Assembly (NCBI RefSeq): GCF_027706145.1
Contig: NZ_JAQFWW010000002.1
Coordinates: forward strand, 620,001-684,000
Source of the DNA: Bacillus changyiensis
GTDB lineage: Bacteria > Bacillota > Bacilli > Bacillales > Bacillaceae
Direction: 5' to 3'
Length of the DNA: 64,000 nt
Shown piece after piece: positions 62,445 through 64,000 of this stretch. Positions within the stretch are counted from its first letter, which is position 1, and every line of letters starts with the position of its first letter. A program made the position numbers and the translations under genes. The notes beneath the pieces were generated by a model that had not been told where the DNA came from, ran no database searches, and saw only the letters and a program-made list of their open reading frames with translations.

Positions 62445-63434
62445 ATGTTTAAAAATACCCGAATTCTACTTACTGGAGGTACAGGTTCTTGGGGAACGGA
62501 GCTTACGAAAAAATTATTATTATATAAACCAAAAGAAATAAGAATTTTTTCAAGAAACGAATTTAAACAAATTAAGATGGAAAGAACATTCAACTACAAC
62601 CCATCACTTAAATTTGTTATAGGTGATGTAAGAGATTACTCATCTTTAGAAGCCGCATGTCAGGGTGTCGATTATATCTTTCATTTAGCCGCATTAAAGC
62701 ATGTTCCAATTTGTGAGGATCAGCCTGAAGAAGCATTAAAAACAAATGTCACTGGAACAGAAAATGTCATTCGTGTAGCACTAGAAAATCGTGTTAAAAA
62801 AGTCATTGATGTTTCTACTGACAAAGCTGCTGACCCTGTCAATTTTTATGGTTTAACGAAGGCATTAGGAGAAAGACTGATGATTCGGGCAAATGATTAT
62901 AGTGAACAAACAGACTTTGTTTGTATTAGAGGTGGGAATGTATTAGGAACAAACGGAAGTGTTGTCCCATTTTTTAAAGATTTGATCTTAAACGGCAAAG
63001 ATCTTACCTTAACATCAAAAGACATGACGAGGTTTTTCTTGACAGTAAGCGAAGCAATCGACTTGCTACTCAAAGCCTCAGAGGAAGCAAAGGGCGGGGA
63101 AATTTTCGTGATGAAAATGAAAGCCTGCAACATATTAGATCTTGCAGAAGTTCTCATTAATGAGTTAGCTTCACACCCTGTTGGTATAAAGGAGATCGGA
63201 ATTCGCCCTGGTGAAAAACTTCATGAAGTACTTGTTTCAAATCACGAAGCGCCATTTACTTATCTTTATGACGCCCAACATTATGTGATACTACCTTCTC
63301 ATCCATCAAAAAAACTAGTTAAACACTATAAAAAATTTGCAAAAGCAGATTTTCAAAAGTATCAATCTAACAACCAGTTAATGTCAAAATTCGAGATTGC
63401 TGATATGTTGAAAGAAGGGGGATTTATTCAGTGA
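62445..63434 (+). CDS. UDP-GlcNAc 4,6-dehydratase (CapE/FnlA-like)
   Basis: Extended SDR of the polysaccharide-biosynthesis (FlaA1/CapE/FnlA) group, 329 residues. NAD motif LLTGGTGSWGTELTKKLL at the N-terminus, FHLAALKHVPICEDQPEEA, the active segment VSTDKAADPVNFYGLTKALG and RGGNVLGTNGSVVPFF. The ATG at 62445 follows AGGAGGGG; eight earlier codons are unsupported. It is the first gene of a plus-strand operon; the next gene overlaps by four bases (GTGA). The product would be a 4-keto-6-deoxy sugar nucleotide for a surface glycan. Confidence 0.9.
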   Translation: MFKNTRILLTGGTGSWGTELTKKLLLYKPKEIRIFSRNEFKQIKMERTFNYNPSLKFVIGDVRDYSSLEAACQGVDYIFHLAALKHVPICEDQPEEALKTNVTGTENVIRVALENRVKKVIDVSTDKAADPVNFYGLTKALGERLMIRANDYSEQTDFVCIRGGNVLGTNGSVVPFFKDLILNGKDLTLTSKDMTRFFLTVSEAIDLLLKASEEAKGGEIFVMKMKACNILDLAEVLINELASHPVGIKEIGIRPGEKLHEVLVSNHEAPFTYLYDAQHYVILPSHPSKKLVKHYKKFAKADFQKYQSNNQLMSKFEIADMLKEGGFIQ

Positions 63435-64000
63435 GACTTCTGATTTTGGGTGGAAACGGTATGGCTGGACATATGATAAAAGAGTTTTTCTCTAACAAAA
63501 AACAATACGAAGTTTATTGGACACAACGACACCCCTTGCCAAATCACTCAAATTGTTTTTTTCTAGATGTCAAAAAGACAACTGAAACAAAAAAACTGCT
63601 TGAAAAAGTAAAACCTGATGTTGTCATTAATGCAACTGGCATCTTAAATGACGCCGCCCGCAAAAATCTTCAAGACGCCATTCATGTCAATAGCCTTTTG
63701 CCACATTTACTTGCGGAATGGAGCCATGACTACCAATATTATTTGATGCATATTAGCACAGATTGTGTTTTTTCAGGTTCAAAAGGAAAGTATACGGAAA
63801 CAGATGAGAAAGATGGAAGTTCGGTTTATGCACAAACGAAAAGTCTTGGTGAGATATTGGATGGTAAAAACTTAACAGTTAGAACATCGATTATCGGACC
63901 AGAGCTAAAAGATGGTATTGGGTTATTCCATTGGTTCATGCAACAAGAAAAAGTGACACAGGGGTTTAGACGTGTTTTTTGGAACGGGCTGACAACATTG
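63431..64000 (+). CDS. Sugar-nucleotide 4-reductase (RmlD/CapF/FnlB-like), cut by window edge
   Basis: Partial gene: 190 codons from a GTG start to the last base of the window without a stop. The start LLILGGNGMAGHMIKEFF is the NAD(P) motif; VVINATGILNDAAR, MHISTDCVFSGSKGKYTETD and VYAQTKSLGE (Tyr/Lys pair) are typical of RmlD and CapF/FnlB reductases. GGGGG lies upstream within the preceding gene. It should reduce the product of the dehydratase encoded just before. The C-terminal half is not visible. Confidence 0.88.
   Translation, partial: MRLLILGGNGMAGHMIKEFFSNKKQYEVYWTQRHPLPNHSNCFFLDVKKTTETKKLLEKVKPDVVINATGILNDAARKNLQDAIHVNSLLPHLLAEWSHDYQYYLMHISTDCVFSGSKGKYTETDEKDGSSVYAQTKSLGEILDGKNLTVRTSIIGPELKDGIGLFHWFMQQEKVTQGFRRVFWNGLTTL

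Overview
The window is chromosomal DNA of a low-GC Gram-positive Bacillus. Strong AGGAGG-type ribosome binding sites, frequent TTG/GTG starts and intrinsic terminators support this, and the gene order follows the B. subtilis ung to licR segment closely. The backbone runs ung-ywdF-pdxK-ywdA-sacA-sacP-sacT-ywcI-vpr, nfrA-rodA, ywcE-qoxDCBA, slrA-ywcB-ywcA, thiE-thiM-ywbI-ywbH-ywbG, ywbD, ywaF, ywaD-ywaC-dltXABCD-ilvK and licH-A-C-B-R. Protein divergence and the extra genes suggest a relative of B. subtilis, possibly of the B. pumilus group, rather than B. subtilis itself; the species is an inference.

Layout. 1-7.2 kb: DNA repair, a glycosyltransferase, a B6/thiamine kinase and the sucrose regulon, with a readable antitermination leader (RAT plus terminator) and a cre-overlapped promoter. 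7.2-7.5 kb: a cluster of DnaA boxes upstream of the secreted protease gene vpr. 10-17.6 kb: two small membrane-protein genes, nfrA, two tandem rodA paralogues, a YjiH transporter, the holin-like ywcE, two decayed genes and a ComA-like response regulator without a kinase. 17.8-23.1 kb: cytochrome aa3 quinol oxidase and galE. 23.8-32.2 kb: a 49-codon slrA-like gene, acetate-type symport, a XylR-like ROK regulator, thiamine salvage, and the YwbI/YwbHG module split by two type VII secretion (T7SS) accessory-like genes. 32.4-38.4 kb: a proline symporter, an rRNA methyltransferase, a MerR-controlled MFS/SDR pair and ywaF. 38.5-43.4 kb: a complete D-galactonate operon (IclR regulator, kinase, aldolase, dehydratase, transporter). 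43.7-51.7 kb: an exported aminopeptidase, a small alarmone synthetase, a YjcZ-type micropeptide, the teichoic-acid D-alanylation operon (without dltE) and ilvK.

51.8-54.5 kb: a two-gene insertion between ilvK and licH encodes a lipoprotein and a 635-residue protein with a lipase-like N-terminal half and a long helical C-terminal half. I read it as a candidate T7SS lipase toxin with reversed domain order plus a surface immunity lipoprotein; this is the most interesting accessory system here. 55-60.3 kb is the lichenan/cellobiose PTS operon. 60.4-64 kb holds a DNA glycosylase gene with an in-frame stop and the start of an amino-sugar nucleotide (UDP-FucNAc type) locus cut by the window edge.

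No rRNA, tRNA, CRISPR array, intact insertion sequence or prophage was seen. Symbols follow B. subtilis or E. coli usage. Family names rest on recognition by eye, not on a search.
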